Shown here one piece after another: positions 1 to 8,235 of a stretch of 64,000 bases of DNA. A model generated the notes under the pieces. That model ran no database searches. It was not told the DNA's origin and worked only from the letters and a program-made list of their open reading frames with translations. Each line of letters opens with the position of its first letter. Position 1 is the first letter of the stretch. The position numbers and the translations under genes are program-made. The stretch is from Lawsonibacter celer (GTDB taxonomy: Bacteria > Bacillota > Clostridia > Oscillospirales > Oscillospiraceae), in assembly GCF_014281125.1 (NCBI RefSeq), contig NZ_JACOEA010000005.1, positions 1-64,000 of the forward strand. The letters are read 5' to 3'.

Positions 1-371
1 ATGCGCTGGGTCACCGTGCCCGTGGCCAGGCCCGGGTACTCCCGGTTCAGGTTCTTGCCGTCATAGGGGCCCACGTACTGCAGCTTGGCCTGGAACGCGG
101 GCACGTTCACAGGGTGCACGATGATCAGCTGCCCGCTCACCTCCGCCGGCTGCAGGGTCTTGGCCAGCCGGATCGACGCCTCCACGCCGGGATACTCCCC
201 GCCGTGGGTCCCGCCCGTGATCACCACCGTCTTCCCCTCGTTCACGCCGTTGATCAGCGTAATCGGCATCTTTACAGGCGTACCCTCTACCTCCAGGTAG
301 CCCTGCACCTTGGAGCCCGCGGAGGCGCTCAGTTCGCCCACGGACAGAACTTTAGTCTTATCATTCGCCAT
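1..371 (-). CDS. Succinylglutamate desuccinylase/aspartoacylase family protein (M14-like), C-terminus cut by window edge
   Basis: The first 123 codons of a zinc-dependent acyl-amino-acid hydrolase are visible and the gene runs off the window start. The reading frame begins MANDKTKVL at 371. A THGGEYPG segment carries the H56-x-x-E59 pair expected of the first two zinc ligands in the M14/AstE-AspA superfamily, followed by an NLNREYPG segment typical of the family. It is the last visible gene of the minus-strand peptide-import operon, 48 bp after the DppF-like ATPase, so it may hydrolyse an imported N-acyl amino acid or dipeptide. The substrate is inference; the family call is firm. Confidence 0.8.
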   Translation of the reverse strand, partial: MANDKTKVLSVGELSASAGSKVQGYLEVEGTPVKMPITLINGVNEGKTVVITGGTHGGEYPGVEASIRLAKTLQPAEVSGQLIIVHPVNVPAFQAKLQYVGPYDGKNLNREYPGLATGTVTQR

Positions 372-419
372 TGTAATCTGCTTCCTTTCTTTATTCAAAT
401 TCCAACCTGGGACCAAGCC

Positions 420-1427
420 TCAGGGGGAATCTGTATTCAGCGGGAAATGACACGCGATCTGCCGGCCGTCCGGCAGGGTGGTCAGCGCCGGCTGCTCCGT
501 GCGGCACCGCTCCTGACAGCGGGTGCAGCGGGGATGGAACTTGCAGCCGGATGGAATGCTGATGGGGCTGGGTGGATCTCCCTCAATGGCGTATTCCTTG
601 GTGCGGGCGTCTACGTCCAGAGAGGGGGCCGCCTTCATCAATACATCGGTATAGGGGTGGTGGGGACGGTCAAACACATCCTCGGTTTTACCGCTTTCCA
701 CAATGGCGCCCAGATACATCACGATGACCCGGTCGCTGATATGGCGCACCACCTGCAGATCGTGGGAGATAAAGAGCACGGTCAGATTTAACTCTTCCTG
801 TAGGTCGGCCAGCAGGTTGAGAATCTGCGCCTGAATGGATACGTCCAGGGCGGAGACTGGCTCGTCGGCAATGATGAAGCGGGGGCGCAGAGCCAGGGCC
901 CGGGCAATACCCAGACGCTGCCGCTGGCCACCGGAAAACTCGCCGGGGAAGCGATTGGCGATCTCGGGACTCAGGCCGGAGATACGAAGAAGTCGGTCCA
1001 CCTCCTGGGGGATCTCGTCCTTGGGCACGAAGTGATACACCTTTAGGGGCTCCTCCAGCATTTCGTACACAGTCATACGGGGATTCAGGGAGGAATAGGG
1101 GTCCTGAAAGACCATCTGCATCTTGATGCGCTCCTGCCGCAGGGCGTTGCCCTTGAGCCTGGTAATATCCCTGCCGTCCAGAATGATCTGTCCGGCAGTG
1201 GGATCATAAAGGCGCATGATGGTGCGGGCCAGGGTGGACTTGCCGCAACCGGATTCGCCCACGAGACCCAGGTTCTCCCCCTCGTAGATCTGCAGGCTCA
1301 CATCGCTGACCGCCTTGACATACTGGCGCTCGGCGTGCTGCACGGCGTCCTTGACGGTCCGCTTGCGGGGAAACCATTTGCTGATCCCCTCCAGCTCCAG
1401 CAGACATTTCCGTTCCGGAGTGCTCAT
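420..1427 (-). CDS. Dipeptide/oligopeptide ABC transporter ATP-binding protein (DppF/OppF type)
   Basis: A 335-residue cytoplasmic ATPase that powers peptide import. Walker A GESGCGKST lies near residues 57-65, the signature FSGGQRQ near 164-170 and Walker B FIIADEP near 184-190. The Cys-rich C-terminal tail (CKFHPRCTRCQERC) is the oligopeptide/dipeptide transporter C-terminal region. The ATG at 1427 is chosen because it overlaps the stop of the upstream DppD-like gene in an ATGA arrangement; the open frame extends to 1601 without family similarity. It is the second ATPase of the importer. Confidence 0.9.
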   Translation of the reverse strand: MSTPERKCLLELEGISKWFPRKRTVKDAVQHAERQYVKAVSDVSLQIYEGENLGLVGESGCGKSTLARTIMRLYDPTAGQIILDGRDITRLKGNALRQERIKMQMVFQDPYSSLNPRMTVYEMLEEPLKVYHFVPKDEIPQEVDRLLRISGLSPEIANRFPGEFSGGQRQRLGIARALALRPRFIIADEPVSALDVSIQAQILNLLADLQEELNLTVLFISHDLQVVRHISDRVIVMYLGAIVESGKTEDVFDRPHHPYTDVLMKAAPSLDVDARTKEYAIEGDPPSPISIPSGCKFHPRCTRCQERCRTEQPALTTLPDGRQIACHFPLNTDSP

Positions 1428-2458
1428 TGCTCCGCGCCCCCTTCCTGTTTGCCTTTTGCCGTGGCACCCACAAATTGGGTGCGCCCGTCCCGAATGTGAC
1501 AACGGACCAGATGAGCGACGTCGCCCTCGTAGGGCAGCAGCTCTGGCTTTTCCTTTCGGCAGATGTCTTGGGCAAAACGGCAACGGGGCGCAAAAGGACA
1601 ACCCTCCGGCAGGTTGGCCAGGTTGGGAGGCGCGCCCTCAATAGTGGGCAGACGCTTCTGGCTACTGCCGGCGGCGCCGGGAAGGGAGCTCATTAGCGCA
1701 TAAGTATAGGGGTGGCGGGGCATATGGAACAGGGTGCGGGTGTCCGTCATCTCCACGATCTGGCCGGCATACATGACGGCCACCCGGTCGCACATCTGGG
1801 CGACCACACCCAGGTCGTGGGTGATGAGAATGACGCTCATTTTCAGCTGGTCCCGCAGGCGGTTAATGAGCTTCATCACCTGATCCTGAATGGTCACGTC
1901 CAGGGCGGTGGTGGGCTCGTCCGCCAGCAGCAGCTTCAGGCCGGAGCAAAGGGCAATGGCGATCATCACCCTTTGACGCATGCCGCCGGAAAACTGGTGG
2001 GGGTATTCCTCCAGCCGGCTCTCTGGGGAGGGGATACCCACCAGCTTGAGCATCTCTAATGCATGATTATAGCGCTTTTCAGCGGTGTTGTAAATACTTT
2101 TGTCCAGCGCGTCGATGATCTGATCCTTTACCTTCAGCAGGGGGTTGAGGGCGGTCATAGGCTCCTGAAAGATCATGCCAATCTCCCTGCCGCGGATAGC
2201 CTGCATCTCGCGCTTGCTCTTGTGCAGCAGGTCGTCGCCCTTGTAAAGAATCTCGCCGCCCACCACCCGGCCGGGGCTTTTCACCAATCCCAGAATGGAG
2301 CGGCAGGTCATGCTCTTGCCGCAGCCGGACTCACCCACCAGGCCGAAGGTCTCCTGCTCATTGACAGTAAAGCTGACGCCGTCCACGGCCTTGACGGTTT
2401 CATGTTTGGAAAAAAAGTAGGTCTGCAGATCCTTGACTTCCAATAATGGAGTATTCAT
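1424..2458 (-). CDS. Dipeptide/oligopeptide ABC transporter ATP-binding protein (DppD/OppD type)
   Basis: A 344-residue ATPase pairing with the DppF-like protein. Walker A VGESGCGKS is near residues 41-49, with the signature FSGGMRQR and Walker B LLLADEPTTALD downstream. The C-terminal Cys motif GCPFAPRCRFAQDIC is typical of DppD/OppD proteins, several of which bind an Fe-S cluster there. The start has a strong AAGGAGG site and lies 12 bp after the DppC-like permease; the gene overlaps the next ATPase by 4 bp. Confidence 0.9.
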   Translation of the reverse strand: MNTPLLEVKDLQTYFFSKHETVKAVDGVSFTVNEQETFGLVGESGCGKSMTCRSILGLVKSPGRVVGGEILYKGDDLLHKSKREMQAIRGREIGMIFQEPMTALNPLLKVKDQIIDALDKSIYNTAEKRYNHALEMLKLVGIPSPESRLEEYPHQFSGGMRQRVMIAIALCSGLKLLLADEPTTALDVTIQDQVMKLINRLRDQLKMSVILITHDLGVVAQMCDRVAVMYAGQIVEMTDTRTLFHMPRHPYTYALMSSLPGAAGSSQKRLPTIEGAPPNLANLPEGCPFAPRCRFAQDICRKEKPELLPYEGDVAHLVRCHIRDGRTQFVGATAKGKQEGGAEQ

Positions 2459-2470
2459 CTTGTCGCCTCC

Positions 2471-3322
2471 TTACCGGCCCTTGGTGCGCAGGAAGTCGGT
2501 CATGCCGTCGCCGATGAGGCTGAGGCCGACGCCCGTGATCGCCAGGAACAGACCGGGGAAAATGGTCATCCAGGGCGCGTTGTTGATATAGCCACGGCCC
2601 ATGTTCATCAGAGAGCCCCACTCAGAGGTAGGGGGCTGCACGCCCAGGCCCAAAAAGCTCAGGGATGCGCCGGTGAGCATACAGATGACGATATAGCTGG
2701 TAAAGTAAACGATGGCGGAGCTGATGGTGTTGGGCAAGATGTGCCGCAGCAGGATGCGCCGGTCGGAAAAGCCCATGATGCGGGCGGCCATCACATATTC
2801 GGAATTTTTGACCACTAACACCTCAGCCCGGACCAACTTGGCAAAGGCCACCCAGCCGATGATCCAGATGGCGATGTACATGTTTTGAATCCCCTGTCCC
2901 AGGATTGCCATAATAGCGATGACCAGCACCGTGAAGGGAAAGGCCATCACCACGTCCAGCAGGCGCATGAACAGGGTGTCTACAATGCCGCCGTAGAAGC
3001 CAGCCAGCAGGCCGATGATGGAACCCACCACCAGAGGGATGCTGGCCGAGATCAAACCGATCTGCAGGTCCATTCGGGTGGCCCAGATACAGCGGGAGAA
3101 CACGTCGCGGCCGTAGTTGTCCGTGCCGAAGAAATGGGCGGAGGAGGGGCCCGCCAGCACCTCGGTGGGGGAGAGGGCGTTGGGATCGTGGGTGGCGAAT
3201 ACCTGGGGAAACAGGGCAACTACGACTACGATGGCTGTAATGACAAAGCCGATCACGAAGGAGCGATTGGAGAAGGCGGCCTTCAGCCCGCCGCTCAGAC
3301 GGCGGGAGCGCTTGTTTTTCAT
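2471..3322 (-). CDS. Dipeptide/oligopeptide ABC transporter permease (DppC type)
   Basis: A 283-residue inner-membrane permease with an N-terminal transmembrane segment (about residues 22-44) preceded by a basic cytoplasmic head, then a BPD_transp_1 domain with five further hydrophobic helices. The coupling (EAA-type) loop AARIMGFSDRRILLRHILPN is present, as is the DppC hallmark SFLGLGVQPPTSEWG near the C-terminus. GAAGGAGG precedes the ATG. Spacing of 18 bp from dppB-like and 12 bp to dppD-like supports one transcript. Confidence 0.9.
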   Translation of the reverse strand: MKNKRSRRLSGGLKAAFSNRSFVIGFVITAIVVVVALFPQVFATHDPNALSPTEVLAGPSSAHFFGTDNYGRDVFSRCIWATRMDLQIGLISASIPLVVGSIIGLLAGFYGGIVDTLFMRLLDVVMAFPFTVLVIAIMAILGQGIQNMYIAIWIIGWVAFAKLVRAEVLVVKNSEYVMAARIMGFSDRRILLRHILPNTISSAIVYFTSYIVICMLTGASLSFLGLGVQPPTSEWGSLMNMGRGYINNAPWMTIFPGLFLAITGVGLSLIGDGMTDFLRTKGR

Positions 3323-3340
3323 ACTCTCTGTGCCTCCTTC

Positions 3341-4279
3341 CTACAGCGTGATGCGGGGGTCAATAAAGGAATAAATAATATCGGTAATCAAACTGACCAA
3401 GAGCACGATTAAGGCAAAGATGAACACCATACACTGCACCATTGCGTAATCTCTGGCGAAAATGGCATCCACCAGAAGCTTGCCACAGCCGGGCAGAGAA
3501 AAGACGGTTTCGATGACCACGCTGCCGCCAAGCATATAGGTGATGCGGGTGGAGAGCAACGTGATGGTGGAGATCAGGGAGTTTTTCATGATATAGGCCG
3601 AGCGCACCCGGCGGGTGGAGACACCCTTGCTGACGGCGAAATCCACATAGTCCATCCGGCTGATGTCCACCACGGAGTTGCGAAGGTTGCGCATCAGCAG
3701 GGCGGCGGTCATCAGTGCCTGGGCGATTCCCGGGAGGATCAGGCCCTGGAGGTGCTCCAGCGGTGTGGTGCCCCAGCCTCCGGCAGGGAAGATGCGTATT
3801 TTTACGGAAAAGGCAATCATTAGCAACAGACCGACCCAGAAGGTGGGCATGGAGATGGCCGCAAGGGCGCTGATTCGGATGGCCTGATCCGAAGCCTTAT
3901 CCTTGTGGAGACCGGCCACAAAGCCCAGGGGAATACTGATGAGCAGAGAAAAGAGGGTGGCCACCACTGTCAGGGAGACGGTCAGGGGCAGCCGCTCCTT
4001 TACCAGGTCGATGCAGGAGGTCTTGTAGAGAAGGGAGTTGCCGAAGTCAAAATGAAGCAGATTTTTAAAGAAGATGGCGAACTGCGTGGTATACGGTTCA
4101 TTCAGGCCCATAGCCTCCCGAAGGGCCTCCACATCCGCCTCCACCGCTGTTTCACCCAGCATCAGGCGGGCGGGATCACCCGGGATGAGACGGATCATAA
4201 CAAAGATCAGGACAATGACCACAAACAGCACCGGTATCATCTGTAATATGCGTTTTAGGATGTAAGTCAATCTAGCCAT
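3341..4279 (-). CDS. Dipeptide/oligopeptide ABC transporter permease (DppB type)
   Basis: A 312-residue permease with the characteristic N-terminal helix of the family (residues about 9-30), the IPGDPARLMLGE segment of DppB/NikB proteins, and a C-terminal BPD_transp_1 domain with the coupling loop near DYVDFAVSKGVSTRR. It forms the translocation pore with the DppC-like protein. It is separated from the binding-protein gene by 114 bp that hold a stable hairpin (4338-4367), a common way to make more binding protein than permease. Confidence 0.9.
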   Translation of the reverse strand: MARLTYILKRILQMIPVLFVVIVLIFVMIRLIPGDPARLMLGETAVEADVEALREAMGLNEPYTTQFAIFFKNLLHFDFGNSLLYKTSCIDLVKERLPLTVSLTVVATLFSLLISIPLGFVAGLHKDKASDQAIRISALAAISMPTFWVGLLLMIAFSVKIRIFPAGGWGTTPLEHLQGLILPGIAQALMTAALLMRNLRNSVVDISRMDYVDFAVSKGVSTRRVRSAYIMKNSLISTITLLSTRITYMLGGSVVIETVFSLPGCGKLLVDAIFARDYAMVQCMVFIFALIVLLVSLITDIIYSFIDPRITL

Positions 4280-4337
4280 ATCTGTGCACCTTTTCCAAAA
4301 TAGTGTGGAGGCATGCCGGTTCGCATATATTTAACAG

Positions 4338-4367
4338 AAGGGGGAGGAGCTGGACTCCTCCCCCTTT
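4338..4367 (-). terminator. Intercistronic hairpin between binding protein and permease genes
   Basis: A 12-bp perfect stem (arms 4338-4349 and 4355-4366, AAGGGGGAGGAG type) with a 5-nt loop. There is no U-tract on the minus strand after it, so partial termination or 3'-end stabilisation of the binding-protein mRNA is more likely than full termination. Confidence 0.6.
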
Positions 4368-4393
4368 CGAAAGTATCGGTCTGAAGTGGGCAA

Positions 4394-5995
4394 TTAGTTG
4401 GCTTTTTTCAGCTCGGCCACGTTGATCTTGTTAAACGGGGTTACGCTGATCCCCTCGATTTTGGAGCTGTAGCCATAAGCCCAATCGGCCTGGAATAGCG
4501 GGACAATGTTGGTGCGCTCATACACCAGCTCCTGCAGAGTCCAGAACAGCTCGGCCCGCTTGGCGGGGTCGGTCTCGGAGATGGTGGCCATATAGGCATC
4601 CTCGATCTCCTGGTCCTGTACACCGGAGTACCACTGGAAAGAGTCGGAGTAGCGGCACTCATAGGCGGAGATGTCGGAAGGGTCAGGAGTGGAATCGGTC
4701 CACTGGAGGATGGTCAGCTGATAGTTACCGGCACCCAGGGACTCTACCAGCGTGCCGGACTCCAGAGGCTCGATCTCCAGACTGATGCCGGCCGCGGCCC
4801 ACTGGGACTGGAGCACGGTAGCGATGTTCTCGTAGATGGTGTTACCGCTGGTGATGTTGATCTTCAGGGTCAGACCATCGGGATAGCCGGCCTGGGTAAG
4901 CAGCTCCTTGGCCTTTTCAATGTCGGGACCGCGGTCGGCCAGCTCAGAGTTGTGCAGGTCGCCGTGGATGTTAGAGACATAGGTGGAGACGGGCTTGCCG
5001 TAGCCGTTGGCCACCATGTCCACAATGGCCTGCTTATCGGTGGCATAGTCCAGGGCCTGGCGGACCTCCTTTTTACCGGTGACCTCATCGGCGCAGTTGA
5101 TGACCAGGAAGCGGATCTGGCTGCCGGTGTAGGCGGCGGCGGTCAGGTTGGGATCGGAGTCAATCTGGGCCATCATGTTCACGGGAACCATGCCCATAAT
5201 GTCGATGTCGCCGGACTGCAGCTGCAGCAGGCGGGTATTGTCGTCTGTGATAATCTTGTAGGTCAGGTTCTTGGTATAGGGCTGGCCCTCCACATGGTAA
5301 TACTCATTGGCCACGCACTGAATGTACTCACCCTTCTTCCACTCGGTCACGGCGTAGGGTCCGGTGCCCATGGGCTGAGTCAGGAAACCCTCAGCGCCGA
5401 CAGCTTCATAGTGGGCTTTAGACTTGACCACCATATTCCACTTGCAGCAGTTGGCGAGGAAGGAGGCCACGGGGCTGTCCAGGGTGATGACCAGGGTGGC
5501 ATCGTCGGGCGCCTCGATAGACACAATGTTGGAGGCCACGGTGCGGGAGTTGGACTCTGGGTTATCCCGGGCGCGTTCCAGAGACCAGATCCAGTCCTCG
5601 CCGGTGACGGGGGTGCCATCGGAAAACTTTACGTCGGGCTTCAGATTAAAGGTATAGACGGTGCCGTCCTCGCTGATCTTCCAGTCAGTGGCCAGAAGAG
5701 GGATGATGTTGCCATCCGCATCCTCGCGGACCAGACCCTCATAGACAAAGCAACTGAAGCGGGCCTCTGCCGCACCCCAGGACTGGTCGGGGTCCAGGTT
5801 CTTGGGCTCGGTGTTGTCGCCGATGACGATGGTGTCGGCATAGGTGGTCTCGCCGCTGGGAGCGGAAGAGTCGGACGGCGCGGGGGAATTGCTGTTCTCT
5901 GCCGTACCGCCGCCACCGCCGCAGCCAGCCAGCAGGGCCAGAATGGACGCGCTGGCGAGCAGCAGAGACAGCGCTTTCGTAGTACGTCTTTTCAC
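4394..5995 (-). CDS. Peptide ABC transporter substrate-binding lipoprotein (SBP_bac_5, DppA/OppA type)
   Basis: A 533-residue extracellular binding lipoprotein. The signal peptide ends in the lipobox LLAG-C25, followed by a Gly/Ser/Pro-rich linker to about residue 50 and then a full family-5 solute-binding domain (VIGDNTEPKNLDPDQSWG start, WKISEDGTVYTFNLKPDVKFSDG motif). The start is GTG with AAGGAGGAG upstream. It is the first importer gene, 68 bp after the amidohydrolase. Ligand cannot be deduced; the neighbouring hydrolases suggest dipeptides or acyl-amino acids. Confidence 0.92.
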   Translation of the reverse strand: MKRRTTKALSLLLASASILALLAGCGGGGGTAENSNSPAPSDSSAPSGETTYADTIVIGDNTEPKNLDPDQSWGAAEARFSCFVYEGLVREDADGNIIPLLATDWKISEDGTVYTFNLKPDVKFSDGTPVTGEDWIWSLERARDNPESNSRTVASNIVSIEAPDDATLVITLDSPVASFLANCCKWNMVVKSKAHYEAVGAEGFLTQPMGTGPYAVTEWKKGEYIQCVANEYYHVEGQPYTKNLTYKIITDDNTRLLQLQSGDIDIMGMVPVNMMAQIDSDPNLTAAAYTGSQIRFLVINCADEVTGKKEVRQALDYATDKQAIVDMVANGYGKPVSTYVSNIHGDLHNSELADRGPDIEKAKELLTQAGYPDGLTLKINITSGNTIYENIATVLQSQWAAAGISLEIEPLESGTLVESLGAGNYQLTILQWTDSTPDPSDISAYECRYSDSFQWYSGVQDQEIEDAYMATISETDPAKRAELFWTLQELVYERTNIVPLFQADWAYGYSSKIEGISVTPFNKINVAELKKAN

Positions 5996-6063
5996 TGATT
6001 CTCCTCCTTAAAAATGAATATCTTGTTTTTATGATCCGATCAGCCCTCAGGCTGTGGGTCAAC

Positions 6064-7311
6064 TTAAATAAGCTGGTCCACCAGCCGACCGGCTTTGTAG
6101 ACCTGGCTGACCCGCCCGTAAGCGTCGGCGGTGATCATGGGGTCCTCGTCCAGCAGCACCAGGTCGGCCTGCATCCCCTTGCGGATGACGCCCACCCGGT
6201 CGTCCACACACAGGTACTTTGCCGGACGGCTGGTGGCGGAGACGAGGATCTCGGGCAGAGGAATGCCGGCCTTCTCCATCAGCTTCAAGGCCACGGCCAG
6301 GCCGATGGAGAAGTCGCAGTAGCGCCAGCCGGAGTCGCTGCCGGCCACCAGCTCACAGCCGCACTCATACTGGAAACGCATGGTCTCATAGAGCTTGCGC
6401 TGCCCCTCGCTGATGCGCTTGTACTCGCTGTGGTCAAAGGCGGTCCACTCCTCTCTGGGCTTGTGGTCCAGCATAACCAGGGTGGCGCCCAGGGCAGAGA
6501 GGGTGTGGCACATCTGTACCTTGTTTCGAGCCAGCTTTTCCGCCAGCTCCACATCCCGGCGGGGCTCCTCGTTGTCGTTGTAGAACATGCAGTGCTCCAT
6601 GCCGTCCAGCCCGGTGTCGACCACGGCCTTGACCCCGTCATAGGTGCACACGTGCATGGAGATCTTCAGGCCCAGGCGGTGGGCCTCGTCCACAGCGGCC
6701 TGGTACTCCTCCGGCTGGAAGGTATTGCCCCGGGCCACGCCGATGGTGCCTCCGGCGGTGGCCATCAGCTTGACAAAGTCAATTCCGTCCTTCTGCTGCT
6801 GGCGGATCAGATGGCGGATGGCGTCCACACCGTCGGCCTCTCCGCCCATGTAGTTGCAGTGGCCTCCGGTGCTGGTCACCGCCATGCCGCAGATCATAAT
6901 ATCCGGCCCCAGAATACGCCCTTTCTGAATAAAGCGCTTGACATTCCGGGAGACGCCGCCCACAGAGCCGCAGTCACGCAGTGTAGTCACGCCCGCGCGC
7001 AGCGCCTTGAGGGCGTTTTGCAGCCCCAGCAGATGCACCTCGCCCAGGCTCATGCGGGAAAGGGTCTCCTCCGCCAGCGGGCCCTGGCCTTCCATCATCA
7101 GATGGGTATGTACGTCGATCAGTCCGGGGATCATATACTTGTCGCCCGCGTCAATTCTCTCCGGGTGATAGGCTTCGATCCGCTCGGCAGCGTCGGCGGG
7201 GAGAATGTCCACGATCTGAGAACCCTGCAGGATGACAGCCACCCGCTCCACGGCAGGAGAAGCGGTGCCGTCATACAGCTTTTTCGGAAAGATCGCCTTG
7301 CAGTGCTCCAT
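6064..7311 (-). CDS. Metal-dependent amidohydrolase family protein (imidazolonepropionase/prolidase-like)
   Basis: A cytoplasmic amidohydrolase of about 415 residues with the expected metal-site order: HTH after GLIDV, the FVKLMAT lysine (likely carboxylated), the histidine in SMHVCT, GMEHCMF, and the aspartate in AGSDSGW. This pattern fits the Xaa-Pro/Xaa-Arg dipeptidase-like amidohydrolases. The ATG at 7311 is preferred because GGTGA lies 5 nt upstream; an ATG at 7323 and an upstream TTG at 7362 are alternatives. It heads the peptide-import operon and probably cleaves the imported compound. The substrate is unknown. Confidence 0.85.
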   Translation of the reverse strand: MEHCKAIFPKKLYDGTASPAVERVAVILQGSQIVDILPADAAERIEAYHPERIDAGDKYMIPGLIDVHTHLMMEGQGPLAEETLSRMSLGEVHLLGLQNALKALRAGVTTLRDCGSVGGVSRNVKRFIQKGRILGPDIMICGMAVTSTGGHCNYMGGEADGVDAIRHLIRQQQKDGIDFVKLMATAGGTIGVARGNTFQPEEYQAAVDEAHRLGLKISMHVCTYDGVKAVVDTGLDGMEHCMFYNDNEEPRRDVELAEKLARNKVQMCHTLSALGATLVMLDHKPREEWTAFDHSEYKRISEGQRKLYETMRFQYECGCELVAGSDSGWRYCDFSIGLAVALKLMEKAGIPLPEILVSATSRPAKYLCVDDRVGVIRKGMQADLVLLDEDPMITADAYGRVSQVYKAGRLVDQLI

Positions 7312-7420
7312 AAAAATCACCATCTTTCTTGCAAGATAATGTAAAATAGCTTGCAAAAACAAATAAAAAGAAGACGGAAACCAATATTTACTTGGCCCCG
7401 TCGCCTGCTGATATTTCTGG

Positions 7421-7450
7421 ATTATACTCTGTTTTTTTTTTTTTTGTCAA
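7421..7450 (-). promoter_or_regulatory. Consensus sigma-A promoter with A14 tract in the spacer, for the amidohydrolase/peptide-import operon
   Basis: On the minus strand the -35 TTGACA (7445-7450) and -10 TATAAT (7421-7426) match consensus and are 18 bp apart. The spacer carries an uninterrupted run of A: the plus strand shows 14 T at 7432-7445, the last belonging to the -35. Spacer length is therefore set by a slippage-prone homopolymer. Confidence 0.75.
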
Positions 7451-7579
7451 TGTGTGCAGCGAAAAAACATGGACCAAAATGAAATTTTTGAGATGAGGTA
7501 TTTCAAAAGAGGGAGGAAAGAATGCGGGCCAAATCCTGCGTGGGCCCGCAAAGCGTTGAAATATCTGCACTTTGCGGTA
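7451..7579. other. Non-coding part of the 7312-7670 intergenic region
   Basis: The 359 bp between the amidohydrolase and the fumarase gene holds the A14 promoter, an mRNA leader of about 110 bp (7312-7420) and the fumarase terminator. I see no further gene or structure in 7451-7579. Confidence 0.5.
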
Positions 7580-7637
7580 CAAAAGTAAAAAGAAAGCCTC
7601 CGGAGAAGGACGCCAAAGGCATCCATCCCCGGAGGCT
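7580..7637 (-). terminator. Rho-independent terminator of the fumarase operon
   Basis: On the minus strand an outer stem GCCTCCGG/CCGGAGGC (7629-7636 with 7596-7603) encloses an inner GGATGCC/GGCGTCC stem, followed by a T-rich tract (TTTCTTTTTACTTTT). Confidence 0.75.
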
Positions 7638-7670
7638 ATTGCTGGTAGTTTCAACTGAAAAAAGGAGGCG

Positions 7671-8234
7671 CTACACGCAGTCCCGCTGCGCCAGATAGGC
7701 GGCCCGACCGGTCTCATAGAGGTTGCCGCCCTGGCTGTCGATGACAACCGTAAGGGGCAGATCTTGCACCACGAGCCTGCGCACCGCCTCGGCGCCCAGG
7801 TCCTCATAGCATACCAATTCGGCCGATTTCACACACCGGCTGAGCAGAGCGCCTGCCCCGCCGATGGCGCCGAAGTAGACCGCACCGTTGCGCTTCATGG
7901 CCTCAATGACCGCCGGTCCCCGCTTGCCCTTGCCGATCATGCCCAGCTCACCCAGGTCCAGCAGGGTGGGGGCGTAGGCGTCCATCCGGTAGCTGGTGGT
8001 GGGGCCGGCGGAGCCGATGGGCTGGCCGGGCCGGGCCGGGGAGGGCCCCACATAGTAGATGACCGACCCCTCAATGGGGAAAGGCAGCGGCTTGCCCGCA
8101 GCCACGAGCTCGCAAAACCGCTTATGGGCGGCATCCCGGGCGGTATACACGGTGCCGCTGAGCAGTACGCTCTCCCCGGCGCGCAGCTGGGCGGCCGCCT
8201 CTTTGGTCAGGGGAGCGGTGATGTGTTTTGCCAT
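7671..8234 (-). CDS. Class I Fe-S hydro-lyase, beta subunit (fumarate hydratase C-terminal type)
   Basis: A 187-residue subunit of the two-subunit Fe-S fumarate/tartrate dehydratases, lining the substrate site opposite the 4Fe-4S alpha subunit. The family motifs YYVGPSPARPGQPIGSAGPTTS and KGKRGPAVIEA are intact, and the size is normal. It starts 1 bp after the alpha-subunit gene ends, so the two are translationally coupled. Fumarase is most likely given generic prevalence; tartrate dehydratase cannot be excluded from sequence. Confidence 0.88.
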   Translation of the reverse strand: MAKHITAPLTKEAAAQLRAGESVLLSGTVYTARDAAHKRFCELVAAGKPLPFPIEGSVIYYVGPSPARPGQPIGSAGPTTSYRMDAYAPTLLDLGELGMIGKGKRGPAVIEAMKRNGAVYFGAIGGAGALLSRCVKSAELVCYEDLGAEAVRRLVVQDLPLTVVIDSQGGNLYETGRAAYLAQRDCV

Positions 8235-8235
8235 G

